Assembly: GCA_022548915.1 (NCBI GenBank)
Contig: JAKZES010000010.1
Location: forward strand, 62,001 to 126,000
Direction: 5' to 3'
DNA from: Verrucomicrobiaceae bacterium E54
Lineage (GTDB): Bacteria; Verrucomicrobiota; Verrucomicrobiia; Verrucomicrobiales; Akkermansiaceae
Length of the DNA: 64,000 nucleotides
The notes under the pieces are model-generated. The model saw nothing but the letters and a program-made list of their open reading frames with translations. It ran no database searches and had not been told where the DNA came from. The first letter of the stretch is position 1; each line of letters begins with the position of its first letter. The position numbers and the translations under genes were made by a program. Below are positions 1 through 8,399 of this stretch, in pieces.

Positions 1-280
1 CATCTGCGCCCTCTATTCGAGCCAACGGTCTGGTGGGGCACCCATCCAACCCGGAGTATCTGCCGAATTGCTTGGCGGTCGTGGCTTGCCGAACTTGGTC
101 GGCTTCGGACGGCGGCAGAAGCGGTGGAGGGGCCGGACTTGTTCGTCGTTTGGAAGCGGGTGAAATCGTGCTCTCCAGGAGCACGGACCTGAAGTTCATA
201 CAACCCCCAGACTTGTGAAACCGAATCGGCTCTGCCATCGCCAGTGCTTTTCCCGTCGTGCAACTGGAGGCGGGTTTGGC

Positions 281-1804
281 ATGTTCGCTGCCGCCTGCAT
301 CGCGTGGATTCTGGGTGGGGTGGACTGCCATGGTGCGGATATCGCGGCCGATGGAAATCAGAGGATTCACGGAATTTTGATCTCCGGCAGCGGGAGTCAG
401 CACTGGCCGCAGACGCGGGACTTTCACGACCTGCTTGTCAATGACTACGCGGCCGATCCTGCCGATCTGCACGTGTTGATCGCCGATGGGAAGGAACCGG
501 ACACCTCCGCGGAGATCGTGGACGGCATGGCCACCCGCGAGACCCTGGGTGCCGCGTTTGCGAAGATTGCCGCTGAGATCGACGAGGACGACTTGTTCCT
601 TTTCTACGTCGAGTGGCACGGCAAGGGGTATGTGGGTCGCATCCCCGAGATCAAACGCAACGCGGCCTATCACGGTTTTTTCGGCAGCCCGCCGTTGATC
701 GCCGGGGAAGGGGACGAGAAGGACTTCAAGGAATCCGAGCTGAACCTGTCGCTTTTCTGCGCCGCGGGCGGGCTCCTGACCGGTCGCGACTTTCACTACG
801 GCATGGGGGAATGGGGCGTCGCCTATTATCCCCGGTCGAAAATGGTCCGCTATCGGGTCATGAGCCATTTCGGGGATGTTCAGGTCGCGGGCATGGGCAA
901 GCTGAGTGACTCGGATGTACTTCTCGAGCGCTTCACCGACTACACCCTCGGCGATCACAACAAGAACGGGAGGATCGAGAAGGACCTCGGCGAAGTCTGG
1001 GATCCGGACGGCGACGGCAAGCCGCCATGGGATCCGGAGACGGGCGAGTTCGACGAGGATGACTGGGGGGAGATCGACAAGTTCGAGGACGACTGTTCCT
1101 CGGGCGCATGGCACTCGAAGCTTGGCGGTGTCAAGTTCACGGTCTGGGACGCCGGCCTGGACAACCGGGCGGACATCGACATCAACCCCGGCGAGCAGCT
1201 CGAGGTCGATGGAACCGACACGGACAACGACGGCTGCATCGACGGCTTCGATCTCAACGACGACGGCGACATGGACGATTGGGTGTCGGTGCACGAAACC
1301 ATCCAGATCCATCGCGACGAGCTGATCGACGACGAGGTGCGGGACTACGCCGACACGATCACGAAGGGGACGAAGGTTTTCCTCATCAACTCGTGCTTCG
1401 GTGGTGGATTCGTGAATGACCTTTCCTCCGACAACACGATCATCCTTTGCGGGTCTCCCGAGGAATGCAGCGCCAGCGCCCAGGTCATGCCGAAGAAGTT
1501 GATCGAGGCCTTCGGGGAGAAGTTCGATCAGGCGGATGCCGACGGCGACGGCATGGTGAGCTTTCTGGAGGCGTTCAACTATGTCTGTGTCCGCCGCCAG
1601 TCGGGTTCCGGAGGCGGCTTCTATCGCTTCCAGTACGACGATAATGGGGACGGCATTTCCCAGGAAGGGCTGCTTCCCAAGGGAGGCGATGGTACGCTGG
1701 GGAGCCGGGTGGGTCTTCGGAAAACGGCGAAGGCAGGAACCGATCCCGATACGGAGCGGGATGGGCAGGGAGGGAGTCCGACGGAGCCGAACGTGCAAAA
1801 CTAG
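281..1804 (+). CDS. secreted caspase/legumain-like (C13-type) protein with calcium-binding loops
   Basis: The 507-residue protein starts with a short hydrophobic leader (MFAAACIAWILGGVDCHG) that looks like a signal peptide, so it is probably exported. The frame also opens at a GTG at 215, but ATG 281 has a GGAGG about ten bases upstream and places the leader at the N-terminus. A His in EWHGKG (His113) and a Cys in NSCFGGGF (Cys372) match the His-Gly and Ser-Cys dyad pattern of caspase/legumain-clan (CD) peptidases. Between and after them lie acidic Asp-rich loops of EF-hand/dockerin type, for example DPDGDGK, DTDNDGC, DLNDDGD, DADGDGMVSFLEAF and DDNGDG, which suggests calcium binding. The sulfatase gene follows in the same direction after 56 bases. 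The substrate is unknown. The clan assignment rests on motif spacing only, and a non-peptidase caspase fold is possible. Confidence 0.7.
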   Translation: MFAAACIAWILGGVDCHGADIAADGNQRIHGILISGSGSQHWPQTRDFHDLLVNDYAADPADLHVLIADGKEPDTSAEIVDGMATRETLGAAFAKIAAEIDEDDLFLFYVEWHGKGYVGRIPEIKRNAAYHGFFGSPPLIAGEGDEKDFKESELNLSLFCAAGGLLTGRDFHYGMGEWGVAYYPRSKMVRYRVMSHFGDVQVAGMGKLSDSDVLLERFTDYTLGDHNKNGRIEKDLGEVWDPDGDGKPPWDPETGEFDEDDWGEIDKFEDDCSSGAWHSKLGGVKFTVWDAGLDNRADIDINPGEQLEVDGTDTDNDGCIDGFDLNDDGDMDDWVSVHETIQIHRDELIDDEVRDYADTITKGTKVFLINSCFGGGFVNDLSSDNTIILCGSPEECSASAQVMPKKLIEAFGEKFDQADADGDGMVSFLEAFNYVCVRRQSGSGGGFYRFQYDDNGDGISQEGLLPKGGDGTLGSRVGLRKTAKAGTDPDTERDGQGGSPTEPNVQN

Positions 1805-1860
1805 GTCCGACTTCCTTTCCAACCCACTTGCAGGCCCCCATTCGGAATACTCACCGTCTT

Positions 1861-4800
1861 ATGAAACCTACCCTGATTCTCGCCTTGGCCGGAGCGGTCG
1901 TGACCACCGTCCATGCGGCCGAGGTCCTCCACTACTGGGACATGGACACCGTCGATGGCGGGGGCGTTCCGCTCGATGTGGTCGGCGGCCTCGTCACCAC
2001 CGCCGGCGCCAATCTCGATCTCACCCACACCGCCTACGGCCCCGCCGGGGGTTCCGGGGGGAACTACCTCCGCACCGACATTGGTGTCTTTGGCGTCCCG
2101 CTGACGGCGGAGGTTCACGACGGCACGACCGCCACCGCACTGGTTTTCCCCGGCAGCTTTTCCTTCAGCTACTGGTCCTACGAGGACTCCACCGATGGGA
2201 GCGGCTCCGGTCCCCGCACCTTCGATTGCCTCAACGGCACCGACACGGGCCTGCAGTTGAGCACCACCACCTCCGGTGGCCTGAACTTCCGCATGGATGA
2301 CGACGCCGGCAACGAGGTGCTGAGCAAGGACGAGACCAATCCCGATCCGACGCAGGCGGATGACGCCTGGACTTTCGTGGTCGTCAACGTGGACCGAACC
2401 CTCAATCAGGCGGAGATCTTCTTCAACGGCAGCTCGCAGGCCACCTACGGTATTGCCGCCCTCACCGGAGTCATCTCACCCTCCCAGGATCTGGAGATCG
2501 GGGTCATCAATGGAGGTGACTTTACCAGCGACATCCAGACGGCGGGTCTCGACGATCTTGCTTTCTACGACGGCCTGCTCAGCGTCCAGGAGATCGCCGA
2601 CCTCTACGCCGGGACCATCACGCCCGCCGACCTGGACAACGGCACCACCGTGCCTCCTCCCGCCGCGCCCACCGGTCTCACGGCGGTTGCGGGCGACGGC
2701 ATGGTCGCCCTCGACTGGGACGACAACACCGAACCGGAACTCGCCGGCTACCGTGTTTACAGCCGAACCGGCGCGAGCACGTTCCAACTCGTGGCCACCC
2801 CGACGGTGAGCGAGTTCACGGACACCGGCCTGATCAACGGACAGACCTACACCTACTACGTCACGGCGATCAAGACCGGCAGCGCCCAGTCAGAATCCAG
2901 CAACGAGGTCGATGCCACGCCTGAAGGCGACAGTGTGCCCGGCCTGGCCAGCCCCACCGGTCTGACGGCGGTTGCCGGCAACGGCACGGTCACGCTCGAC
3001 TGGAATGACAACACCGAACCGAATCTGGCCGGATATCGCGTCTATCGTCGGACCGAAGCCAGCGAATTCCAGCTCGTGGGCACCCCGACTGAGAGCTCTT
3101 TCACCGACAACGGCCTGCACAACGGGCACCGCTACACCTACCACGTGACGGCCAGGAACACCGGCAGTGAGGAGTCGGCTCCCAGCAGTCAGGTGTCTGC
3201 CGCGCCCGAGACCACCGGGGACGATGCCCTCGCCAATCTGAGCGGCTCACAGTTCGAGGACTTCGCTGGGTTTCCCCATCTCGCATCGCTTCCCGCCGAC
3301 CTTGAAGTCGATGGCGACGGGGATGGAGATCCGGACAATATGGAATTTGTGTTCGGCTCCGACCAAGCCGATCCCGCCAGCCGCGGCTCCTCCACGATCG
3401 CCTTGGGACCCGGCAACGGCAGCCCGCCGGTGCTCGCCTACCACGAACGCATCAGTTCCCCGGGCGTCCACGCCGAGGCATCCTACTCGACCAACCTCGA
3501 GAACTGGTCGACCGGCTCCCTCACCGAACTCGGACGCACGATTCTGCCGGATGGAGCAACCGAGGAAGTGACCATCCGCCTCGACGACCCGATCCTGTTG
3601 AACGCGCCCCGGGTCTTCGTCCGGATCACGGTCACCGACGACCTCTACGTCCCGCGCTTCGCCATCGTGCCGGAAGCGACCACCCCCTCGACGGTGTCCA
3701 TGACCGCCGGTCAGGCGGATCTCGATCCGCGCACGGTGGAGTATTTCTTCGAAGCCGTCTCAGCGGGCGGCAACGATTCCGGCTGGCAGCGCAGCCGGCT
3801 CTACATCGATTCCGGCCTCGCCGCCGGCGGCACCTACGCGTACCGGGTCAAGATCCGCCGCGTCGACCCGGCCGACGGCACCCCGGTGCCCGGGAGCGAA
3901 ACGGAATTTTCGCGCATCGCATCGGCCAGCACCCCGTCTGCCGGAACCCGCCCCAACATCATCGTCTTCATGGCCGACGACCTCGGCTACGAGTGCTTCG
4001 ACATCTACGGCGACTCGGACCACCAGACGCCGCAGATTACGCAGATGGCGGCCGAGGGGATGAAGTTCACCAACTTCCATTCCCAGCCCCTGTGCACCCC
4101 GTCGCGGGTGCAGATCATGTCCGGCCAGTACAACCACCGCAACGGCACCACTTTCGGCGACTACGAGGCGGACAAGTGCTTCGGGACGTTTTTCAAGCAG
4201 GGCGGCTACGTCACCTGCGTGGCGGGCAAGTGGCAGCTCGACTATCGGACCAGCGGCGATCCCGCGACCAATCCGGCCCTGCCCCAGCGGGTGATCGACC
4301 TCGGCTTCGACGAGTTCCTGCTCTGGAACATCAGCGGCGGCAGCTCGTCCTACTACGGCAGCCGTTACTGGAGTCCGAAGCTTTACACCAACCCGGCCAC
4401 TCCCGGCGGCAACTTCACCGTCATCGACGGCACCAGCGAGCAGTACGGGCCCACGCTGGTCCGCGAGTTCATCAACGGCTTCATCACCAATGCCGCCGAC
4501 GCCTCCGAGCCCTTCTTCGTCTATTGCCCGCTCATCGACCCGCACGACCCCTTCGTCACGCCGCCCGGCTTCTCGGGATTGTCGACCAACAAGGCGAAGC
4601 ACGAGGCGATGGTCGAATACATGGATGAGAGTGTCGGTGCCACCCTCGACCTCATCCGGAACACCCCGGCTCTCGCGGACAACACTCTCGTGATTTTCAC
4701 CAGCGACAACGGAACCAACGCCGGGATCACCACCGTCTTCAACGGAGCGAACTACCAAGGGGGCAAGGCGGGGACCTTCGATCCCGGAACCCATGTTCCC

Positions 4801-5253
4801 TTCGTGGCATGGGGTGCCGGCATCCCGGCTGGCTCCGTCTGCGATGACCTGGCCGACCTGACGGACATCCTGCCGACGATCTGCGACGTCGCGGGCGTCC
4901 CGATCGACGAGGACTACGTAATCGACGGCCGCAGCCTGCGATCGCAACTCCACGGGCGCAGCCGCGACCCGCGGCGCTGGGTTTACGGCTACTACTACGA
5001 CAGCCGGTTCAGCAGTCGTCGCAGCGCCTGGGTGCGCAACAAGCACTACAAGCTCTACGCCTCCGGACTCGATTATACCGGATCACCGTATGTCGGAGCC
5101 ACTGCCGGAAAACTCTATGATGTGATCAACGATGAGCGTGAAACCTCTCCGCTGCCGGACCCTCCGGCAGGATCACGGCTCGAAGTCCTGAAGAACGAAT
5201 TTCAGGCCGTCCTCGACCGGATGGAAGTGGACAGCGATCCGGGCGAAAACTGA
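1861..5253 (+). CDS. secreted multidomain sulfatase (LamG - FN3 - FN3 - sulfatase)
   Basis: This 1130-residue protein likely removes sulfate esters from a polysaccharide outside the cytoplasm. A signal peptide (MKPTLILALAGAVVTTVHA) leads into a LamG/concanavalin-like domain at about 20-260. Two near-identical fibronectin III domains follow (about 268-356 and 361-450, each starting PTGLTAVAG), then a linker with a DGDGDGDPDN acidic loop. The sulfatase domain starts at RPNIIVFMADDLGY (from residue 697). Its metal ligands are the DD pair, and the formylglycine-site motif CTPSR has Cys745. A later SDNGTN supplies further metal ligands. The start is ATG 1861, not the in-frame ATG at 1828, because the leader begins there. 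A Cys-type site needs formylglycine-generating enzyme or anSME, and neither is in the window. The C-terminal position of the catalytic domain is less usual than N-terminal. Confidence 0.9.
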   Translation: MKPTLILALAGAVVTTVHAAEVLHYWDMDTVDGGGVPLDVVGGLVTTAGANLDLTHTAYGPAGGSGGNYLRTDIGVFGVPLTAEVHDGTTATALVFPGSFSFSYWSYEDSTDGSGSGPRTFDCLNGTDTGLQLSTTTSGGLNFRMDDDAGNEVLSKDETNPDPTQADDAWTFVVVNVDRTLNQAEIFFNGSSQATYGIAALTGVISPSQDLEIGVINGGDFTSDIQTAGLDDLAFYDGLLSVQEIADLYAGTITPADLDNGTTVPPPAAPTGLTAVAGDGMVALDWDDNTEPELAGYRVYSRTGASTFQLVATPTVSEFTDTGLINGQTYTYYVTAIKTGSAQSESSNEVDATPEGDSVPGLASPTGLTAVAGNGTVTLDWNDNTEPNLAGYRVYRRTEASEFQLVGTPTESSFTDNGLHNGHRYTYHVTARNTGSEESAPSSQVSAAPETTGDDALANLSGSQFEDFAGFPHLASLPADLEVDGDGDGDPDNMEFVFGSDQADPASRGSSTIALGPGNGSPPVLAYHERISSPGVHAEASYSTNLENWSTGSLTELGRTILPDGATEEVTIRLDDPILLNAPRVFVRITVTDDLYVPRFAIVPEATTPSTVSMTAGQADLDPRTVEYFFEAVSAGGNDSGWQRSRLYIDSGLAAGGTYAYRVKIRRVDPADGTPVPGSETEFSRIASASTPSAGTRPNIIVFMADDLGYECFDIYGDSDHQTPQITQMAAEGMKFTNFHSQPLCTPSRVQIMSGQYNHRNGTTFGDYEADKCFGTFFKQGGYVTCVAGKWQLDYRTSGDPATNPALPQRVIDLGFDEFLLWNISGGSSSYYGSRYWSPKLYTNPATPGGNFTVIDGTSEQYGPTLVREFINGFITNAADASEPFFVYCPLIDPHDPFVTPPGFSGLSTNKAKHEAMVEYMDESVGATLDLIRNTPALADNTLVIFTSDNGTNAGITTVFNGANYQGGKAGTFDPGTHVPFVAWGAGIPAGSVCDDLADLTDILPTICDVAGVPIDEDYVIDGRSLRSQLHGRSRDPRRWVYGYYYDSRFSSRRSAWVRNKHYKLYASGLDYTGSPYVGATAGKLYDVINDERETSPLPDPPAGSRLEVLKNEFQAVLDRMEVDSDPGEN

Positions 5254-5425
5254 GCGTCGGCGACCTGCGAAGACGAGACGCAAGTGGCCACCATCGACTT
5301 GCCAGCCCACTCGAACTTACAGTTGGTGCCCTCATTGCCCTGAAAAGTCGAGACAGGCCCCGACATGGGGGACATGGGAGGGCACAAGGGTCATGAGGCT
5401 CAGGAAGTTAAGAAAGATTGTTGGA

Positions 5426-5470
5426 TTTGGGAGCAGGATGTCGTCAGTTCGAATCTGGCCGCCCCGACCA
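5426..5470 (+). pseudogene. 3' half of tRNA-Pro(UGG), probable attachment-site remnant
   Basis: These 45 bases read as a tRNA-Pro gene from the anticodon loop (TTTGGGA, anticodon TGG at 5428-5430) to the encoded CCA. They include the variable loop (GGATGTC), a T arm with TTCGAAT flanked by GTCAG/CTGGC, and the acceptor strand CGCCCCGA. The 5' half is missing: no CGGGGCG acceptor strand or D arm occurs upstream. A clean break at the anticodon loop is typical of tyrosine-integrase attachment sites, where the element carries only the 3' half of the target tRNA. Identity as tRNA-Pro is from recalled family sequence, not a search. Confidence 0.72.
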
Positions 5471-5639
5471 TCGGCCCCTTTCTCCGGCTTGCCCGGGGAC
5501 AGGGGCCGATCATTTCGAGGGGGTCCGTGAAGCTTGGTGAGCAGAGCGAGCCGTTTGAATGCGGGAAGCCGACGATGTCGGCGGCATCAGTCTGCGAGCG
5601 GAGTGAGCGAAATCGGCATGGCGTCGCCGCAGGCGAGGC

Positions 5640-5658
5640 AATCTGGCCGCCCCGACCA
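5640..5658 (+). repeat. 19-bp direct repeat of the tRNA-Pro 3' end
   Basis: AATCTGGCCGCCCCGACCA at 5640-5658 is an exact copy of the last 19 bases of the tRNA-Pro half at 5452-5470, with 169 bases between them. The copies could be nested attachment-site remnants or a small duplication. Confidence 0.7.
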
Positions 5659-5773
5659 CCATTCTTGGCGCTCCGCCAGATTTGCCGTCTTGAAAATGGG
5701 GGTGACGGACCCGGGGATGGCTGTGGGCTGGGAGTGTGAAAGCGCTCGAACAAATCCGACGGAACGCCATTTC

Positions 5774-6694
5774 TCACGGATTTTCCGCGGCGTAGGTGGC
5801 CCAGGCCCTGCGGGTGATCCGGTGCGACAGACTCTCGGCGGGGGTTTCCTTCTCCCGGGGAGTGGAAAGCGTCCGGAGGTCCCCGGAGGTGGAAAGCTCG
5901 GAGGCGATCAACTTGTAAGCGGCCCTGAGAATGGCCTGGCGGATGATGTCGGGATCCGACGGAGGATCGAGCGGCACCGAGGCCGGCGGGTCGTCTTCCG
6001 CTCCCGGAGGAATCAGGGATACCCTCAGGACGGGCGGATCCGATTCGTCGGCCCGGACCTTCGCGCTGAACGCAATGCTCCGGTCGGCGGCGGATTCGAG
6101 GATTTCGCTCGCCTCGGCGGCCGCACGACGGGTGAGTTCGACCCGGTCTTCCGGCGTGTCGACGACCAGTCCGACCGCCGGAGCCCCTTCGGGAACCTCG
6201 GCCGGCGGCGGCATCGAGGCCCGGATTCGTGCGATCGCCCTCACCGCGACCTCGAGGTCCTCCGGGCTGGAGTCGGCCAAGTCGATGACCCGTTCCCAGG
6301 TGACGCGGGCCCAGGCGAGGTGGGCGTCTGATTCGAGCCGCGAGGCAAGCTCGATGAAGGAGCCTGCCGGCAGGTCCAAGCGCTCGGCCCAGGCGTCGAT
6401 CGGTGCCTCGGAGGTGGGGTCCGAGATGTCGATCAGGGGCGGCTTCGGCTTCACGGGCTCGGGTCCCGGGGGCGGGGGTGGGGCCGGTTCGGGCGGCTCT
6501 TCGGAATCGGCTCCTTCCAGCACGAAAAGGTCGGACGGGCGGATCAGCTCCGAAGTCGCCCGCAGTTTGGCGGTTTCGATCTCGGTCGCGGTGGGCTCGC
6601 GGAGGAAGTCGTGGTGCCGCGTGCCCAGCCACCAGGTGATCCCGATGACGAGCGGGATCGATAAGATGACCACGATGAGCGGAATCCTTCGCAT
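5774..6694 (-). CDS. membrane-anchored hypothetical protein
   Basis: The 306-residue protein is not recognised. It begins with one hydrophobic segment (RRIPLIVVILSIPLVIGITWW) and an outer proline-rich stretch (PPEPAPPPPPGPEPVKPKPP). Several Ala/Glu-rich segments that look helical come next, around residues 120-290. The start is ATG 6694: the upstream in-frame ATG at 6757 would lie inside the rplS terminator. The predicted topology is a bitopic inner-membrane protein with a periplasmic soluble part. It is downstream of rplS on the same strand but separated by the terminator, so probably separately transcribed. A reading direction error is unlikely because the codon pattern favours G/C in third positions. 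Confidence 0.7.
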   Translation of the reverse strand: MRRIPLIVVILSIPLVIGITWWLGTRHHDFLREPTATEIETAKLRATSELIRPSDLFVLEGADSEEPPEPAPPPPPGPEPVKPKPPLIDISDPTSEAPIDAWAERLDLPAGSFIELASRLESDAHLAWARVTWERVIDLADSSPEDLEVAVRAIARIRASMPPPAEVPEGAPAVGLVVDTPEDRVELTRRAAAEASEILESAADRSIAFSAKVRADESDPPVLRVSLIPPGAEDDPPASVPLDPPSDPDIIRQAILRAAYKLIASELSTSGDLRTLSTPREKETPAESLSHRITRRAWATYAAENP

Positions 6695-6754
6695 CAGGAG
6701 GGAGCGTGGCGTGTCCCGACGGCGTATCCAAGTGGAGATGACGGCCGGGGCAAA

Positions 6755-6789
6755 CAAAAAGCGCCCGGGGTCATGGACCGCGGGCGCTT
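6755..6789 (-). terminator. intrinsic terminator of rplS
   Basis: On the minus strand a hairpin with arms AAGCGCCCG/CGGGCGCTT (6781-6789 and 6759-6767) runs directly into a run of five T (AAAAA at 6756-6760 on the plus strand). It follows the rplS stop by about 25 bases. Confidence 0.85.
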
Positions 6790-6814
6790 GAAATCGTGGG
6801 TGCGACCGGTCCGA

Positions 6815-7162
6815 TCAGGCGTCGGCGCTCTTCACCAGAGTGGCCTTCTTGCCGACCCGCTGACGCAGGTAGTGCAGCTTTGCCCGGCGGACCTTGCCGC
6901 GGTTGGTCACCTCGATCTTGGCGATGCGGGGCGTGTGGACCGGAAAGACCCGCTCGACGCCTTCGCCGTAGGAGATCTTGCGGACGGTGAACGACTGGTT
7001 CACACCCGAGCCGCGCCGGGCGATCACGATACCGGCGAAAATCTGGATCCGCTCCTTGCCGCCCTCGACCACGCGGGTGTGGACCTTGACGGAGTCGCCG
7101 ACATTGAAATCGGTGACGTCGTCCTTCATCTGCTCTTTCTCGATCTTGTTGATGATGTCCAT
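6815..7162 (-). CDS. rplS: 50S ribosomal protein L19
   Basis: L19 sits at the 30S-50S interface of the ribosome. The 115-residue product has the normal family length and runs [11 protein letters not shown], then [21 protein letters not shown], then [13 protein letters not shown] and [13 protein letters not shown], all classical L19 segments. ATG 7162 is preceded by AGGAGG at good spacing. The frame extends upstream to 7300 but that part has no L19 similarity. A strong terminator follows. The usual rpsP-rimM-trmD partners are not adjacent here. Confidence 0.97.
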   Translation of the reverse strand: MDIINKIEKEQMKDDVTDFNVGDSVKVHTRVVEGGKERIQIFAGIVIARRGSGVNQSFTVRKISYGEGVERVFPVHTPRIAKIEVTNRGKVRRAKLHYLRQRVGKKATLVKSADA

Positions 7163-7187
7163 GGTGGTCCTCCTTGCGTTGAAAACG

Positions 7188-7205
7188 GCCCCCGCGGGCG
7201 GGGGC
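7188..7205 (-). promoter_or_regulatory. G+C hairpin in the rplS leader / hisI-rplS spacer
   Basis: On the minus strand GCCCCCGCCCGCGGGGGC forms a seven-base-pair stem with a four-base loop, followed by CGTTTTC. It lies between hisI and rplS, about 15 bases before the rplS ribosome binding site. It could end hisI transcripts, or be part of a leader that controls L19. Which one cannot be told from sequence. Confidence 0.45.
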
Positions 7206-7268
7206 GGGAGAACTAGGTGAACTCCCGGTGCTTTGCAATCGCGAAATTGTGGCTTTCCCGCGATTTTT

Positions 7269-7712
7269 TCAAGCTCCGCCGTAAACGGCATCGGGGTCAA
7301 AGGAGCGGCCCTCTTCGGTCAGGGTGAGGGTGCCGTCCGGCCCCTCGATCCGGCGATAGAAGCAACCAGAGCGTCCGGTGTGGCAGGCGCCGGCACCGAT
7401 CTGCTCGACGAACATCACGATCGCATCCTGGTCGCAGTCGGTGCGGATCTCGCGGACCTTCTGCACGTGTCCCGAGGTCGCTCCCTTGTGCCACAGCTCC
7501 TGGCGGCTGCGCGACCAGTAAACGGCCTCGCCCTTTTCCAGCGTCATCCGCAGCGACTCGGCATTCATGTAGGCGAGCATCAGCGGTTCGCGGGTGGTCG
7601 CATCGAGGGCGACCGCGGGGATCAGGCCGTCGCTGTCGAACTTCGGGGTGAAGTTCAGGCCTTCTTCGACCTGCTTCTTGTCGCCGCGGGCAGGAAAGGG
7701 GGTGTCGCTCAT
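7269..7712 (-). CDS. hisI: phosphoribosyl-AMP cyclohydrolase
   Basis: The enzyme opens the adenine ring of phosphoribosyl-AMP in the third step of histidine synthesis. The 147-residue product carries the family core: [22 protein letters not shown], then [17 protein letters not shown], then the metal-binding DCDQDAI and [11 protein letters not shown] (Cys residues for Zn, Asp for Mg). It is the cyclohydrolase domain alone, without the pyrophosphohydrolase (HisE) domain fused in many bacteria. ATG 7712 (MSDTPF) is chosen; an in-frame ATG at 7748 adds twelve unconserved residues. No other his gene is nearby. Confidence 0.95.
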   Translation of the reverse strand: MSDTPFPARGDKKQVEEGLNFTPKFDSDGLIPAVALDATTREPLMLAYMNAESLRMTLEKGEAVYWSRSRQELWHKGATSGHVQKVREIRTDCDQDAIVMFVEQIGAGACHTGRSGCFYRRIEGPDGTLTLTEEGRSFDPDAVYGGA

Positions 7713-7960
7713 GGGGCGGCCTGTAGCGGCTGGCGGGGTGGCGATCAAGCCTTGGCGGGATTTCAGGTGGCGGGAGGCGGTGGAAAAGAATCTCTCCCGA
7801 AAAACATTCGGAATCGGTGCCGATCCCGCGTAGGCTCTTCCCGGCGCCTGCCGCGGGCAGGCATGGGCCGTTTGCTTGGTGAGCGGGGGGAGAGCCTCCG
7901 GTGTCGGGTTGAAGCGCTGTGTCCTGTGGTTCCTTCGGCAGGCCGGAACACTGAAGAAAC

Positions 7961-8323
7961 ATGATGAAGATATTTGTAGGAAACCTGAGTCACAACACCA
8001 CCGAGCAGGAGCTTCGCGAAGCCCTGGCCGAGCATGAACCCATCCTCGAGATCCGGCGTCCGCTGGACCGGGAGACCGGAAAGCCGCGCGGCTTCGCCTT
8101 CATTACCTTCGCCACGCCGGATGCCGGGATGAAGGCGATGGAGACCGTCAACGGACTCAAGCTGGGAGGCCGCGAACTGCGTGCCGATGAAGCGGAGGAC
8201 CGTGGGCGCGATGAGCCGGCGGCACCGCGCCGCCCCCGCGTTTCGATGAATGTCGAGGTCGAGCGCGTGGATGATCGTCCGATCGGGCCGGACGGCAAAA
8301 GGGTGCGCTACAAGGCGATCTGA
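7961..8323 (+). CDS. RNA-binding protein with one RRM domain
   Basis: The 120-residue protein has a single RNA recognition motif. RNP2 is IFVGNL near the N-terminus, and RNP1 is RGFAFITF at about residues 47-54. A short charged tail ([13 protein letters not shown]) follows. Small RRM proteins of this type are common in cyanobacteria, Verrucomicrobiota and other groups and are often linked to cold or RNA metabolism, but the target here is unknown. Two adjacent ATG codons (7961, 7964) are both possible starts. It stands alone between hisI (divergent) and proB. Confidence 0.92.
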   Translation: MMKIFVGNLSHNTTEQELREALAEHEPILEIRRPLDRETGKPRGFAFITFATPDAGMKAMETVNGLKLGGRELRADEAEDRGRDEPAAPRRPRVSMNVEVERVDDRPIGPDGKRVRYKAI

Positions 8324-8399
8324 TCGCGCCGGATGCCGCCGGGCCCGAGGATTTGCGGTGGTCAACCGCGTCACTTCGGTTCATACGGCGCGCCATCCG

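Larger units (their letters stand above)
5254..5773. other. gene-free stretch with tRNA-Pro half and hairpins
   Basis: No convincing gene is present in these 520 bases. The stretch holds the 3' half of a tRNA-Pro gene, a partial second copy of its end, and a 10-bp inverted repeat (ATCGGCCCCT at 5470-5479 against 5501-5510) directly after the tRNA remnant. Further short repeats of the type GAGCGGAGTGAGCG follow at about 5597-5610. The convergent neighbours are the sulfatase on the plus strand and a membrane-anchored protein on the minus strand. The composition looks like a recombination scar, not a promoter region. Confidence 0.6.

Noticed and set aside
33-218. Short plus-strand frame at the window start
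   Set aside because: No motif, no ribosome binding site and no sign of codon preference; bases 1-280 hold nothing else that I can support.
3760-5046. 428-codon minus-strand open frame
   Set aside because: It is antisense to the sulfatase domain, which has clear motifs; long shadow frames are expected at this G+C level.
5400-6731. Long minus-strand frame ending with GAARFELTTSCSQ
   Set aside because: This phrase is the well-known artefact of reading the opposite strand of a tRNA 3' half. The rest is antisense or out of frame to the membrane-anchored protein.
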